64,000 nt of DNA from Rhodoplanes serenus (GCA_009720755.1 WNKV01000014.1:103600-167599), one strand, 5' to 3'; positions 8,152-17,019 are shown, numbered from the stretch's first letter. Made by a program: numbers and translations. Notes: generated from the sequence alone by a model not told the origin.

Positions 8152-9189
8152 TCAGCGCGGCGAGCCGCCGGCGCGCGCCGCCCGCAGCCGGGCGATCTCG
8201 GCACGGATCGGCGCGAACGGCCCGTACTTGTGCTGCCGCTCCGGGAAGCCGTCCGCATAGGGCCCGTACGGCGTGTCGACCGGCTTCGCCAGCAGGTCGG
8301 GAAAGTCCTTGTCGAGACCGGCCCGCTGCGGCCGCGGCTGCGACACCATGAAGGCGGCGAGGTCCCAGGCGTCCTCCACCGACAGCCGCGGGTCGAGATA
8401 GTCGGTGCCGTGCGGCATGTTGAAGTGCAGGAAATTGGCCGCGGTGATCAGCCGCGCCATGCCGGCGCCGTCGTTGAAGCTGTCTGGCCCCCACAGCGGC
8501 GGCACCATGTAGCCGAGCGCCGTGGTCGGCAGGCCGCGGCGAATGCCCTCGCCGTCGCGGCCGTGACAGTCGAGGCAGGCGCGGGCGTAGAGGGCGCGGC
8601 CACGCTCGGGATCGGCGGCGCGGTCGAGCTCCGGCATCGCCCCGGTGCCGAGGCCGGAGACCGGCCGGCCCGGTGGGTAGCCGTCCGACAGGTGGCGCAC
8701 ATAGGCGACGAAGGCGCGCATCTCGGGCGAATCGGCCGGCAGCGGCCGGCCGTTCATGCTGCGGGTCATGCAGCCGTCGATGCGATCCTCGATGGTGATC
8801 TCGGCCCCGGCCCGGGCGCTGTACTGCGGAAACAGGGCGAACAGGCCGTAGATCGGCAGGCCGAACTTCTTGGTCCCGGCGTGCAGGTGGCAATTGCCGC
8901 AGGCGAGATTGTTGCCGGCGTAGCGCCTGGCCGGATCGGCCACCGCCGGGCCGATATGGGCATACGTGGCGGTGACGAGATCGCGGCCGCGGCGCACCAG
9001 CCGGCCGGCCTCGTCGTCGGCCAGCGCGCCGGGATCGGGCGCTCCGAGGACGCGGTCGGGAAGCGCCGGCGCCGCCGGCGTCTCGGCCCGGGCGCCGGCC
9101 GGACCGGCCACCGCCGCGGCGACCAGCACGGCGGCGAGCGCGACGACGGTGGCGATGGCACTCGGACGGCGGCTCGTGTGTCGGCCCAT
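8152..9189 (-). CDS. tsdA: Dihaem cytochrome c, thiosulfate dehydrogenase (TsdA) type
   Basis: Periplasmic enzyme expected to couple two thiosulfates to tetrathionate, or the reverse. The 345-residue protein has a signal peptide (about 1-36) and two CXXCH haem sites at 97-101 (CGNCH) and 205-209 (CLDCH). Cys140 in RIDGCMTRSMNG matches the cysteine that serves as the unusual axial haem ligand in TsdA, and Met258 in FNMPHG matches the conserved methionine near the second haem. The start at 9189 has GAGG about nine bases upstream. It converges with the RlmN/Cfr-like gene. No other sulfur-oxidation gene is visible in this window. Confidence 0.85.
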   Translation of the reverse strand: MGRHTSRRPSAIATVVALAAVLVAAAVAGPAGARAETPAAPALPDRVLGAPDPGALADDEAGRLVRRGRDLVTATYAHIGPAVADPARRYAGNNLACGNCHLHAGTKKFGLPIYGLFALFPQYSARAGAEITIEDRIDGCMTRSMNGRPLPADSPEMRAFVAYVRHLSDGYPPGRPVSGLGTGAMPELDRAADPERGRALYARACLDCHGRDGEGIRRGLPTTALGYMVPPLWGPDSFNDGAGMARLITAANFLHFNMPHGTDYLDPRLSVEDAWDLAAFMVSQPRPQRAGLDKDFPDLLAKPVDTPYGPYADGFPERQHKYGPFAPIRAEIARLRAARAGGSPR

Positions 9190-9257
9190 GACGGGTCCCT
9201 CGGCTCGGTCGGCGGCCGCCCGGCGCGGCCGCGGGATGCGCCTTCCGGCGCGATGCC

Positions 9258-10865
9258 TCACAGCGGCGGATCATAGCCTTCGGCCTTGCAGGCGATGCTG
9301 GCCTCCTCGAGATCCAGCTCGCGCTCGATGCGGCGGCGCGCCTCGTCGGTGAGGGCGCCGTCGCGCTCCAGCTGATGCAGGTGCTGCCGCTCGGCCGCGA
9401 TCAGCTCCAGCCGCAGCCGGCCGCCGAGCTTCGCGGTCTCGAAGCCCTCCTCCAGGGTCCGCGGCACCTGGAGCACGCGCTGGTCGTTGCGGGCGGCGAG
9501 CAGGGCGTAGACGCCTTCGCCCACCGTGCCCTGCGCCAGCATGTCGGCGAGGCGCCGCTGCGCCGCGTCGATGGCGTCGTGGCGGGCGGTGAGCTCGCGC
9601 TCGCGCTCGATCCGCCGCTCGGCGATGCCGACCGCGGCGAGGCCGAGCCAGCGCATCACCAGCGGCATCATCAGGCCCTGGCCGACCAGCGTCATGACGA
9701 TGACGCCGAACGTCACCACCACGATGAAGTCGCGATACGGGAACGGCTCCCCATTCTGAAGCGCGAAGGGCAGCGCCAGCGCGGCGGCGAGCGAGACGAT
9801 CCCGCGCACGCCGACGAAGGCGATCATGAAGGGGCGCTGCCAGACCGGCGCCGGATCGCGCCGGCGCACCCCGCGAAACAGCCAGCGCGGCAGGTAGATC
9901 GCCGGGAACACCCAGACGAAGCGGGCCACGATGCAGATCAGGGTGGTGACCGCGATGCCGAGCAGGATCTCGACCAGCGAATGCGACTCGATGCGCTCGA
10001 TCAGGGCGCGCGCCTGCATCCCGGTGATCAGGAAGATGAAGCCCTCGATCAGATAGACCAGCAGATCCCAGAAGAAGACGCCTTGCAGCCGCGTCGCCGA
10101 GGAGATCAGCAGCGGCCCGTTCCAGCTCACATAGAGGCCGGCCGCGACGGTCGCCAGCACGCCGGAGCCGCCGAGATGCTCGGGCACCCAGTAGGCGAGA
10201 TACGGCGTCATCATCGACAGCGTGATCTCGACCCGCGGATCGCGCGCCCAATGCCGCATCCGCAGGCTGATCCAGCCGACCGCGAGCCCCCACGCCACCT
10301 CGCCGATCACGATCGCCGCGAAGGTGCCGGCCGCTTCCGGCAGCGAGAACGCCCCGGTGCTCACCGCCGCGACGGCGAAGCGGTAGAGGATCAGGGCGGT
10401 GGCGTCGTTAGCGAGCCCCTCGCCTTCGAGCACCACCAGGATGCGGCGCGGCAGGCCGAGCCGGCGCGCCACCGCCAGCGGCGCCACCACGTCGGGCGGC
10501 GACACGATGGCGCCGAGCACGAAGGCGAGGCCCCATGGCAGGCCGAGCACGACATGGGCGCCGACCGCCACCGCGCAGGTGGTGAACACCACGCAGCCGA
10601 AGGCGAGCAACGAGATGGAACGCAGGTTGAAGCGGAACTCGCGCCAGCTCATCGACACGCCGGCCAGATAGATCAGCGGCGGCAGCACCACGAGAAGGAC
10701 GAATTCGGGCGCCAGCTCGATCGTCGGCAGCCCGGGCACGAAGGCGACCGCGACACCGGCGATCACCAGCACGATGGACGGGGCGACGTTCAGGCGGCGG
10801 GCCATGACGGCAACCGCGACCAGGACGGCGAGGAGCAGCAGGAGAGTCTGGATGATCGCGGTCAT
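9258..10865 (-). CDS. Na+/H+ antiporter, CPA1/NhaP type
   Basis: Inner-membrane monovalent cation/proton exchanger for pH and salt homeostasis. The 535-residue protein has about 12 membrane helices over the first 400 residues, beginning [19 protein letters not shown]. It carries the CPA1 signatures [30 protein letters not shown] (the acidic ion-binding region), [13 protein letters not shown] and [16 protein letters not shown]. The cytosolic C-terminal tail of about 120 residues is charged and helical. The start is ATG at 10865, 72 bases from the divergent mtgA start. The tsdA gene lies 68 bases downstream on the same strand, so co-transcription is possible. Confidence 0.93.
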   Translation of the reverse strand: MTAIIQTLLLLLAVLVAVAVMARRLNVAPSIVLVIAGVAVAFVPGLPTIELAPEFVLLVVLPPLIYLAGVSMSWREFRFNLRSISLLAFGCVVFTTCAVAVGAHVVLGLPWGLAFVLGAIVSPPDVVAPLAVARRLGLPRRILVVLEGEGLANDATALILYRFAVAAVSTGAFSLPEAAGTFAAIVIGEVAWGLAVGWISLRMRHWARDPRVEITLSMMTPYLAYWVPEHLGGSGVLATVAAGLYVSWNGPLLISSATRLQGVFFWDLLVYLIEGFIFLITGMQARALIERIESHSLVEILLGIAVTTLICIVARFVWVFPAIYLPRWLFRGVRRRDPAPVWQRPFMIAFVGVRGIVSLAAALALPFALQNGEPFPYRDFIVVVTFGVIVMTLVGQGLMMPLVMRWLGLAAVGIAERRIERERELTARHDAIDAAQRRLADMLAQGTVGEGVYALLAARNDQRVLQVPRTLEEGFETAKLGGRLRLELIAAERQHLHQLERDGALTDEARRRIERELDLEEASIACKAEGYDPPL

Positions 10866-10937
10866 GCCGGCGCAAACTGCGGGACTTCGCCGCGGGGCGC
10901 AAGGACGCGACGCACACGACGCGCTACGATCTCCGCC

Positions 10938-11648
10938 ATGACCCTTGCCTCCTCGGTGCGCCCGGCGCGGCGGCTGGCCGGCGCCCTCAAGATCGCGGTC
11001 CTGCTGGTGCTCGCGATCTTGCTGCTGCCCTACGTGCTGACGCCGCTGTACTGGATCGGGCAGCCGGTCTCGACGCTGATGCTGTGGCGCTGGGCGACCG
11101 GCGCCCCGGTCGCTCGCGTCTGGGTGCCGCTGGACGCCATCGCGCCGGCCCTGCCGGTCGCGGTGATCGCCGCCGAGGACGCCCGCTTCTGCCGGCACCG
11201 GGGGATCGACTGGAACGAGATCCGCGAGGCCATCCAGGACGACGGGCTCGCCGAGGCGCGCGGCGCCTCGACCCTGTCGCAGCAGCTCGCCAAGAACCTC
11301 TTTCTGTGGCCGGGGCGCAGCTTCGTGCGCAAGGCCCTGGAGGCGCCACTGGCGCTGTGGCTCGACCTGGTGCTCGGCAAGCGGCGGCAGATGGAGATCT
11401 ATCTCAACGTCGCCGAATGGGGGCCGGACGGCATCTTCGGGGCGGAGGCCGGCGCCCGCCGCGCCTTCGGCCGCTCGGCCCGCGATCTCACTGCGAGCCA
11501 GGCCGCCCTGATGGCCGCGATGCTGCCCGACCCGCGCCGGCGCAACGCTGGCCGACCCGGCCCGGGGTTGCGCCGCCTCGCCGGCATCCATGAGCGCCGC
11601 GCCTCGCGAGCGCTGGCGAGCTGCGTGGTCGGCAGCCGCCGGCCGTGA
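10938..11648 (+). CDS. mtgA: Monofunctional biosynthetic peptidoglycan transglycosylase
   Basis: Polymerises lipid II into glycan strands at the periplasmic face of the inner membrane. The 236-residue protein has one N-terminal membrane anchor (about 15-45) and a GT51 domain. The catalytic motif is [15 protein letters not shown] near residue 77, followed by [28 protein letters not shown] and [19 protein letters not shown], all in the family order. There is no transpeptidase domain. It is divergent from the antiporter gene and converges with the TetR gene at 11664. Confidence 0.95.
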   Translation: MTLASSVRPARRLAGALKIAVLLVLAILLLPYVLTPLYWIGQPVSTLMLWRWATGAPVARVWVPLDAIAPALPVAVIAAEDARFCRHRGIDWNEIREAIQDDGLAEARGASTLSQQLAKNLFLWPGRSFVRKALEAPLALWLDLVLGKRRQMEIYLNVAEWGPDGIFGAEAGARRAFGRSARDLTASQAALMAAMLPDPRRRNAGRPGPGLRRLAGIHERRASRALASCVVGSRRP

Positions 11649-11663
11649 CGGCCACGCGCCGGT

Positions 11664-12425
11664 TCATGGCTGCGGCGGATCGTCGGCGGCCGGCGGTGCC
11701 CGCATGCCGGCGGTCAGGAAGGGCAGCGCGAAACGCAGCGCCCCGCCGACGTCGGACAGGCTGAACTCCGGGCCGAACAGACGCTGGAGACGGCCGTTGT
11801 CGGCGCGGATGTACATCATGGCGCCGTAGACGCAGGCGAGCCGCCAGAACAGCTCCTCGCGGGAGAGCTGTGGGCACGCCGCCGCCGCCGCGTCGACGAA
11901 GCCGCGCCCGACCGCGTCGTAGACCTCGAACACCACCCGGCGGACCTCCGGGTTGGAGTCGGTCGACGACCGCCCGGCCAAGAGGTTGAAGCGGCGGCCA
12001 CCCTCGGTCTCCGACAGCCGCAGGACCGGACGGATGAAAGCATCGAGCACGGCACCGACCTCGGGCCGACCCCCGGCGGCGCGCACGCAATCGGCCAGCA
12101 GGCCCTCGCGCTCGGCATTGATGGCGGCGAGACGGCGTTCGAACACGGCCCGCAGCAGCCGCTCCTTGGAGCCGAAATGGTAGTGGGCGGCCGCCACATT
12201 GGCCTTCGCGGCCTCGGCGATCTGGCGGGTCGAGACATTGCTGTAGCCCAGTTCGCCGAACAGGCGCTCGGCGGCATCGAGCAGGCGCCCGCGGGTGTCT
12301 CGGCCTGCGCGCCCGCTTCGATGCGCCGGACCCTCGACCCCCGCCGGCGCGTCGGCGCCGGATCCTTCCGCCGGATCGCCGGCGCGGTCGTCGTTCGGCG
12401 TCGTGAGAGTCTCGGTCGTGGGCAT
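11664..12425 (-). CDS. TetR family transcriptional regulator
   Basis: Regulator of 253 residues. The helix-turn-helix (about residues 42-90) contains RGRLLDAAERLFGELGYSNVS and QIAEAAKANVAAAHYHFGSKERLL. A larger ligand domain follows, with YDAVGRGFVDAAA and an aromatic-rich helix (EELFWRLACVYGAMMYIR) of a type seen in the CerR-like subgroup. A disordered proline- and aspartate-rich leader precedes the DNA-binding part. The ATG at 12425 is preferred over a longer frame from 12548, which would run through the operator-like repeats at 12530-12562. It is divergent from the cyclase/Bug/BKACE operon and is the natural candidate to control it. Confidence 0.88.
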   Translation of the reverse strand: MPTTETLTTPNDDRAGDPAEGSGADAPAGVEGPAHRSGRAGRDTRGRLLDAAERLFGELGYSNVSTRQIAEAAKANVAAAHYHFGSKERLLRAVFERRLAAINAEREGLLADCVRAAGGRPEVGAVLDAFIRPVLRLSETEGGRRFNLLAGRSSTDSNPEVRRVVFEVYDAVGRGFVDAAAAACPQLSREELFWRLACVYGAMMYIRADNGRLQRLFGPEFSLSDVGGALRFALPFLTAGMRAPPAADDPPQP

Positions 12426-12529
12426 GTGGGTCCCGGGCTGGCGCTTCGACGATACTCGGCCGGCGGGCCGAAGGCCGCCGCCCACGAGCCCCGGATTGAT
12501 GGCGAGCGCAAGGCCCGCCGGGAAGCCTA

Positions 12530-12562
12530 ATTCAAGCAATTGCTTCAATCAAGCGATTGACA
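12530..12562. promoter_or_regulatory. Overlapping palindromes with a consensus -35 box, candidate TetR operator
   Basis: Two inverted repeats abut: AAGCAATTGCTT (12534-12545, perfect) and TCAATC-AAGC-GATTGA (12545-12560, perfect arms). The second overlaps TTGACA at 12557-12562, an exact -35 hexamer pointing to the cyclase operon. No good -10 box is visible near 12580. The layout is what a TetR-type autorepressor of a divergent operon would need. Confidence 0.6.
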
Positions 12563-12644
12563 CATGAGCGGGCGCATGGTGTCCTGCGGCCGTCGTCCCG
12601 CCCTCCCGCGGCCGCCGGGCCGCCCGTTCCGCGACATCGCTCCC

Positions 12645-13436
12645 ATGGCCCCCCGCATCGTCGATCTCTCGGTCAGCCTCGACAACGACACCGTCGCCGA
12701 CCCGCCGATGGCGCGGCCGTCGATCACCTATCTTGATCACCGGCAGACCTTTCCGCGGCTCGGCGGCTTCTTCCCCGGCCTCACCCCCGAGCAGCTTCCG
12801 GACGGCGCCGCCTGGGCGATCGAGACGGTGACGCTGACCACCCACAACGGCACCCATCTGGACGCGCCCTGGCATTTCCATCCGACCATGAACCACGACG
12901 TGGTCGACGGCGGCGAGCCGGCCGCGACCATCGACCAGATCCCGCTCGACTGGTGCTTCCGGCCCGGCGTGAAGCTCGACTTCCGCGGCTTCCCGGACGG
13001 CTATGTGGCAACCGCCGCGGACGTCGCGGCGGAGCTCGCCCGCATCGGCCACACGCTGCGGCCGTTCGACATCGTGCTGGTCAACACGGCGGCCGGCGCC
13101 CGCTACGGGCATCCCGATTATCTCGACGCCGGCTGCGGCATCGGCCGCGACGCGACGCTCCATCTCACCGAGCGCGGCGTGCGCATCACCGGCACCGACG
13201 CCTGGTCGTGGGACGCCCCGTTCTCGGCCACCGCCCGCCGCTACGCCGAGACCGGCGATCCGTCGATCATCTGGGAAGGCCACAAGGCCGGTCGCGCCGT
13301 CGGCTACTGCCATCTGGAGAAGCTGCACAATCTCGAGGTGCTGCCGGCGACCGGCTTCACGGTCGCCTGCTTCCCCGTGAAGATCCACGCCGCCTCCGCC
13401 GGCTGGACGCGCGCGGTCGCCATCCTGGACGACTGA
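12645..13436 (+). CDS. Metal-dependent cyclase-family hydrolase (kynurenine formamidase/isatin hydrolase type)
   Basis: Member of the PF04199 cyclase family, whose characterised members hydrolyse amides or lactams such as N-formylkynurenine or isatin. The metal motif HxGTHxDxPxH appears as HNGTH at 67-71, with Asp73 and His77 (HNGTHLDAPWHF). Further family segments are VDLSVSLDNDT at the start and RGVRITGTDAWSWDAPF near 190. The 263 residues are counted from ATG 12645; an earlier ATG at 12564 lies almost on the promoter-like -35 box and is unlikely. It is first in an apparent operon with a Bug protein and a BKACE enzyme. The substrate is unknown. Confidence 0.88.
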   Translation: MAPRIVDLSVSLDNDTVADPPMARPSITYLDHRQTFPRLGGFFPGLTPEQLPDGAAWAIETVTLTTHNGTHLDAPWHFHPTMNHDVVDGGEPAATIDQIPLDWCFRPGVKLDFRGFPDGYVATAADVAAELARIGHTLRPFDIVLVNTAAGARYGHPDYLDAGCGIGRDATLHLTERGVRITGTDAWSWDAPFSATARRYAETGDPSIIWEGHKAGRAVGYCHLEKLHNLEVLPATGFTVACFPVKIHAASAGWTRAVAILDD

Positions 13437-13476
13437 GCGCCGCACCGGCCCCGCCCCCCGAACGAGAAGGACCGCC

Positions 13477-14448
13477 ATGACCCGGATGCTCGCGACCGCT
13501 TCGCTCCTCGCTCTCACCCTGGCGGCCGGGACCGTGCCGGCCGCCGCCCAGAGCGCGACGCCGAACTGGCCGACGCGGCCGATCGAGCTGATCGTGCCGT
13601 GGACGGCCGGTGGCGGCGTCGACATCGTGGCGCGTGCCATGGCGCAAGCCATGACCGGCGATCTCGGGCAGAACGTCTACGTCACCAATCGCGAGGGCGC
13701 CGGCGGCACCCTCGGGTTCCGGGCGCTGCTCGCCGCCCCGCCCGACGGCCATGTTCTCGCCGCCGGCCCGGCGACGCCGGTCACCAACGCGCCCTACCTG
13801 GTGAAGGGCGTCAGCTACGACGCCGACTCGTTCGAGTACATCTGCCAGTATTTCGAGAACGTCTTCGCTCTGGTGGTGCGGGCCGACTCGCCCCACGCGA
13901 CCGCCAAGGACCTGATCGCCGCGGCCCGGGCGGCGGAGCATCCGCTGACCTATGGCAGCCCGGGGGTCGGCTCCATCGGCCATCTGTCGGCCGAGAACGC
14001 CGCGGCGGCGCTGAACATGAAGGTGCAGCACGTCCCCTTCCGCGGCGACGCCGCCGGCCTGCCGGTGCTGCTGAAGGGCGACATCGACTTCCTGGTGCCG
14101 GCGGTCTCCTCGGTGCGCGGCCAGAGCGTCCGCGTCCTCGCGGTGTTCTCGGACGAGCGCCATCCCAGCCTGCCCGAGGTGCCGACCGCCAAGGAACTCG
14201 GGGTCGAGCGGTCGCTGTCGCAGGGCCTCAACGGCCTGTTCGCCCCCAAGGGCATCGCGGCGCCCGTGAAGGCTGCGCTGGAGCGCGCCTGCGCGGCCGC
14301 CGTCAAGTCCGAGCCCGTCACCAAGGCGCTGGAGAACACCGGGCAGGTCGCCGCCTATCTGGACAGCGCCCAGTTCCGCGCCCGCATCCTCGACGACTAC
14401 AAGCTGAAGGGCGAGCTGATCCGGCGGCTCGGCCTCGAAAGCAACTGA
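13477..14448 (+). CDS. Bug/TctC family periplasmic substrate-binding protein
   Basis: Periplasmic binding protein of 323 residues with a Sec-type signal peptide ending about residue 25 (VPAAAQS). Family motifs are WPTRPIELIVPWTAGGGVDIVAR, NREGAGGTLGFRA, HVPFRGDAAGLP and HPSLPEVPTAKELG. The start has AAGGA eight bases upstream. It lies 40 bases after the cyclase gene and 3 bases before the BKACE gene, so the three are very probably co-transcribed. No membrane subunits are present nearby. It probably captures or senses the compound that the two enzymes process. Confidence 0.9.
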   Translation: MTRMLATASLLALTLAAGTVPAAAQSATPNWPTRPIELIVPWTAGGGVDIVARAMAQAMTGDLGQNVYVTNREGAGGTLGFRALLAAPPDGHVLAAGPATPVTNAPYLVKGVSYDADSFEYICQYFENVFALVVRADSPHATAKDLIAAARAAEHPLTYGSPGVGSIGHLSAENAAAALNMKVQHVPFRGDAAGLPVLLKGDIDFLVPAVSSVRGQSVRVLAVFSDERHPSLPEVPTAKELGVERSLSQGLNGLFAPKGIAAPVKAALERACAAAVKSEPVTKALENTGQVAAYLDSAQFRARILDDYKLKGELIRRLGLESN

Positions 14449-14451
14449 GCC

Positions 14452-15363
14452 ATGACCGAAGCATCCGCCGGACGGGGAAAGCGCCCCGTGATCGTCACCT
14501 GCGCCCTCACGGGCGGCGGCGACACCGTCGGCAAGAGCCCGGCCGTCCCGGTCACGCCCGAACAGATCGCCGAGTCGGCCATCGAGGCGGCACGGGCGGG
14601 CGCCGCCATCGTCCACATCCATGTCCGCGATCCGGCGACCGGCAAGCCGGCGACCGATCTCGCCCTCTACCGCGAGGTGGTGGAGCGCATCCGCGCCGTC
14701 GATGCCGACGTCATCCTCAATCTGACCACCGGGGCGGGCGCGCGGTTCATCCCGTCGGCGGCCGACCCGAAGGTCGGCGGCGAGGGCACCACGCTCGCCC
14801 CGCCCGAGCTGCGGGTGCGCCACATCGAGGCGCTGCGGCCGGAGATCTGCACCCTCGACATCACCACCATGAACTTCGGCGAGTTCGTCTTCGTCAACAC
14901 GCCGGCGCATCTGCGGGTGATGGGACGGGCGGTGGCGGCGGCCGGCGTGCTGCCGGAACTCGAATGCTTCGACAGCGGCAATGTGCGGCTGGCGCTGCGC
15001 CTCATCGAGGAAGGGGTGCTGCACCCGCCCGCGATGTTCCAGCTCTGCCTCGGGGTGCCGTGGGGCGCCCCGGCCACCCCGGAGAGCATGCTGTTCATGC
15101 GCAGCCTGCTGCCGGCGGGGGCGTTCTGGACCGGCTTCGGCATCGGCGGCGCCCAGTTCCCGATGGTGGCCCAGGCGGTGCTGCTCGGCGGCCATGTCCG
15201 GGTCGGGCTGGAGGACAACCTCTATGTCGAGCGCGGCGTGCTCGCCCCGTCGAACGCGGCGCTGGTCGAGAAGGCGGTGCGCATCGTGCGGGCGCTCGAC
15301 GCCGAGCCGGCCAGCCCGGCCGAGGCCCGCCGCATCCTGGCCTTGCCGCGGCCGCCGGCCTGA
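14452..15363 (+). CDS. Beta-keto acid cleavage enzyme (BKACE, DUF849)
   Basis: TIM-barrel enzyme that condenses a beta-keto acid with acetyl-CoA to give acetoacetate and a new acyl-CoA; the founding member is 3-keto-5-aminohexanoate cleavage enzyme. Of the 303 residues, zinc ligands are expected at His55 and His57 (IVHIHVRDP) and Glu254 (VGLEDNLY). LNLTTGAG, the TLDITTMNFGEFVFVNTP segment and LECFDSGN are typical. It follows the Bug gene after three bases. Different BKACE subgroups use different keto acids, and the subgroup cannot be fixed by eye. Together with the cyclase it suggests ring or amide opening followed by keto-acid cleavage. Confidence 0.88.
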   Translation: MTEASAGRGKRPVIVTCALTGGGDTVGKSPAVPVTPEQIAESAIEAARAGAAIVHIHVRDPATGKPATDLALYREVVERIRAVDADVILNLTTGAGARFIPSAADPKVGGEGTTLAPPELRVRHIEALRPEICTLDITTMNFGEFVFVNTPAHLRVMGRAVAAAGVLPELECFDSGNVRLALRLIEEGVLHPPAMFQLCLGVPWGAPATPESMLFMRSLLPAGAFWTGFGIGGAQFPMVAQAVLLGGHVRVGLEDNLYVERGVLAPSNAALVEKAVRIVRALDAEPASPAEARRILALPRPPA

Positions 15364-15537
15364 CGGTGGCGCCGACGCCGGGAGCCGCGGCCGGTGGCCG
15401 GCCAGGCCCCGTGGGCGGACCGGGGGCGCGCATTGCGCTCTAGCCAGCCCGCACCGCATGCTCTATAAGCCCCACTTTCCGGAAAACCGGGCCTCGGCGC
15501 GTCTCCGCAGCCGGCCCCTGTCGAGGAGACCGACCCC

Positions 15538-15723
15538 ATGGCCGTGCCGAAACGAAAGACCTCGCCCTCCCGCCGCGGCATGCGCCGCTCGGCCGACGCC
15601 ATCAAGGCGCCGACCTATGTGGAGGACAAGGATTCGGGCGAGCTGCGCCGTCCGCACCACGTCGACCTGAAGACCGGCATGTATCGCGGCCGGCAGATCT
15701 TCACGAAGAAGTCCGAGGACTGA
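15538..15723 (+). CDS. rpmF: 50S ribosomal protein L32
   Basis: Structural protein of the large ribosomal subunit, 61 residues. The N-terminal [18 protein letters not shown] is the diagnostic L32 start, followed by the basic, [22 protein letters not shown] alphaproteobacterial C-terminal part without the zinc cysteines of some L32 types. The ribosome site GAGGAG lies ahead of ATG. A strong hairpin terminator follows at 15782-15811, so it is probably a single-gene unit. Confidence 0.96.
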   Translation: MAVPKRKTSPSRRGMRRSADAIKAPTYVEDKDSGELRRPHHVDLKTGMYRGRQIFTKKSED

Positions 15724-15781
15724 CGGTTCCGCCGGCGCGACCCGGTCGCGCCGCGAGCCGACGCTTCGATCCCGTTACAGG

Positions 15782-15811
15782 CAGCGCCCGGGGTGCCCGC
15801 CCCGGGCGCTG
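15782..15811 (+). terminator. Transcription terminator after rpmF
   Basis: Perfect 12-base arms CAGCGCCCGGGG and CCCCGGGCGCTG with a 6-base loop, followed by a T/G-rich stretch with no long T-run. It lies 58 bases after the rpmF stop. Confidence 0.75.
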
Positions 15812-16004
15812 TCGTGTGTCTGCGTGGTCCGGACCGCGCGGGGCTTCGCACGATCGGCCCGCGTCCCTCTCGCGGCGTCACGCCACGCCGGCGCTGCACC
15901 CGCGACGGGAACGTGCTTTAAGGGACGGCGACACGCCGGACGACGCCGGACCCGGCGGCTGCCGTCTCGGCTCGAATCGGCTCGTCCCGTCGGGGGGATC
16001 GGAC

Positions 16005-16421
16005 ATGTTCATCGTGGGATTTCCGCTGCTGATCGTGCCCTTCGCGATCTACAACATCGTCGCCTTCCTGCTGCGCGGCTTCGATTGGACCGCCCCGCTG
16101 CTCCAGGTCTCGATGATCTCGCAGGCGACCTTCGCGCTGACCTGGGGCGATGCGCTGATCGTGGTCGGGCTGGTGTTCCTGTTCCTGGAGATCGTCAAGG
16201 CGACCCGGATGTCGCGCCGCAGCGTGGTCGATCACGTCCTGTCGCTGCTCCTCTTCATCGCCATGCTGGTCGAGTTCCTGCTGGTCCGCGAGGCCGCCAC
16301 CGCGACCTTCTTCCTGCTCCTGGCGATCACCTTCGTGGACGTCATCGCCGGCTTCGTGGTGTCGCTGCGCACCGCCCAGCGCGACGTCTCGTTCGAGACG
16401 GTCGCGCGCGGCGAGGACTGA
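16005..16421 (+). CDS. Integral membrane protein of unknown function (138 aa)
   Basis: I do not recognise a named family. Four hydrophobic segments are visible: about residues 3-25 (FIVGFPLLIVPFAIYNIVAF), 47-65 (ALIVVGLVFLFLEIV), 76-95 (VLSLLLFIAMLVEFLL) and 99-120. A short charged C-terminal tail follows. The ATG at 16005 has a G-rich sequence (GGGGGGATCGG) upstream as a possible ribosome site. There are no soluble domains or catalytic motifs, and it stands alone between rpmF and a 600-base gene-free stretch. Confidence 0.75.
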   Translation: MFIVGFPLLIVPFAIYNIVAFLLRGFDWTAPLLQVSMISQATFALTWGDALIVVGLVFLFLEIVKATRMSRRSVVDHVLSLLLFIAMLVEFLLVREAATATFFLLLAITFVDVIAGFVVSLRTAQRDVSFETVARGED

Positions 16422-16564
16422 GAGCCCGTTTGGACACTCCGACGGGGCTGCGCCGGAGCCGATTTCGGCCGATCCGGCAGGCGCCGATCGAAGGGCGTAC
16501 CAGGGAGTACGGTCGAGATCGGCAACGCACCGGGCGGCCGCCTCCGATCGCCGGATCGAGACAC

Positions 16565-16586
16565 AAAAAAAGCCGGCGAAGCCGGC
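16565..16586 (-). terminator. Rho-independent terminator on the minus strand with no gene behind it
   Basis: On the minus strand the stem GCCGGC-TTC-GCCGGC is followed directly by seven T residues. This is the best textbook terminator in the window. The membrane protein gene at 16005-16421 runs on the plus strand, and no minus-strand protein gene lies within 800 bases upstream, so the transcript it ends is unexplained. Confidence 0.8.
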
Positions 16587-16656
16587 CTGATGATCGATGT
16601 CGATGAGGTCTGGGTCCGCCCCGTCGGCAATCGGGGGCGCGCGTCCTGCTGGCGAC

Positions 16657-16726
16657 AGGGTCCGGCCCTTACGAGCCCGGGGGGCTGGGGGGCTGAGGAA
16701 CCGGCTCTCTTCTCGGACCGGACCCT
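16657..16726 (-). ncRNA. Long-range inverted repeat, part of a possible small RNA
   Basis: AGGGTCCGG (16657-16665) and CCGGACCCT (16718-16726) are perfectly complementary and would close a 52-base internal segment rich in C and G runs. It sits 70 bases before the orphan minus-strand terminator. I could not match it to 6S RNA, tmRNA, RNase P RNA or SRP RNA by conserved motifs. The true ends are unknown. Confidence 0.35.
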
Positions 16727-17019
16727 ATGCCAACGGTCCTTTCATGACAGTCCGGATCGACTTCGCCGGGGCCGAATTCCGGCAGCATTATGAACGGGCT
16801 GACGAATGCGTGATCGCCCCGTGAGAAGCCGTGAGCGACGCGACCGCGCGACCTCCGGGCGCCCTCGCCGGGGCGCCTCCGGGCCCGCCCCCCACGGCTG
16901 CCCCCCGCGGCCACCGCGACCCCGCCGCGACCCCACTGCCCTTGCCCTTGCCGGAGCGCAGGGGGATCATGACATGCCTATGACCGACACAGGACCGACC
17001 GTCGGCAGCAGGAGGAGCC

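Larger units (their letters stand above)
16422..17019. other. 598-base stretch without a supported gene; candidate minus-strand small RNA
   Basis: No protein gene is convincing here. The stretch holds a minus-strand terminator (16565-16586) and, just before it in that direction, a 9-base perfect inverted repeat enclosing 52 bases (16657-16726). A CATAAT hexamer near 16790 on the minus strand could be a -10 box. The remaining part up to the DUF2794 gene is GC-rich and shows nothing I can name. Confidence 0.5.

Noticed and set aside
7102..9276. A 724-codon plus-strand frame
   Set aside because: It is a shadow of the RlmN/Cfr-like gene in another frame and is antisense to tsdA.
16563..16800. 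6S RNA, tmRNA, RNase P RNA or SRP RNA on the minus strand
   Set aside because: I found none of the conserved motifs (tag peptide, GAGGAAAGTCC-like or SRP loop sequences), and no usual neighbour genes. Left as an unassigned candidate.
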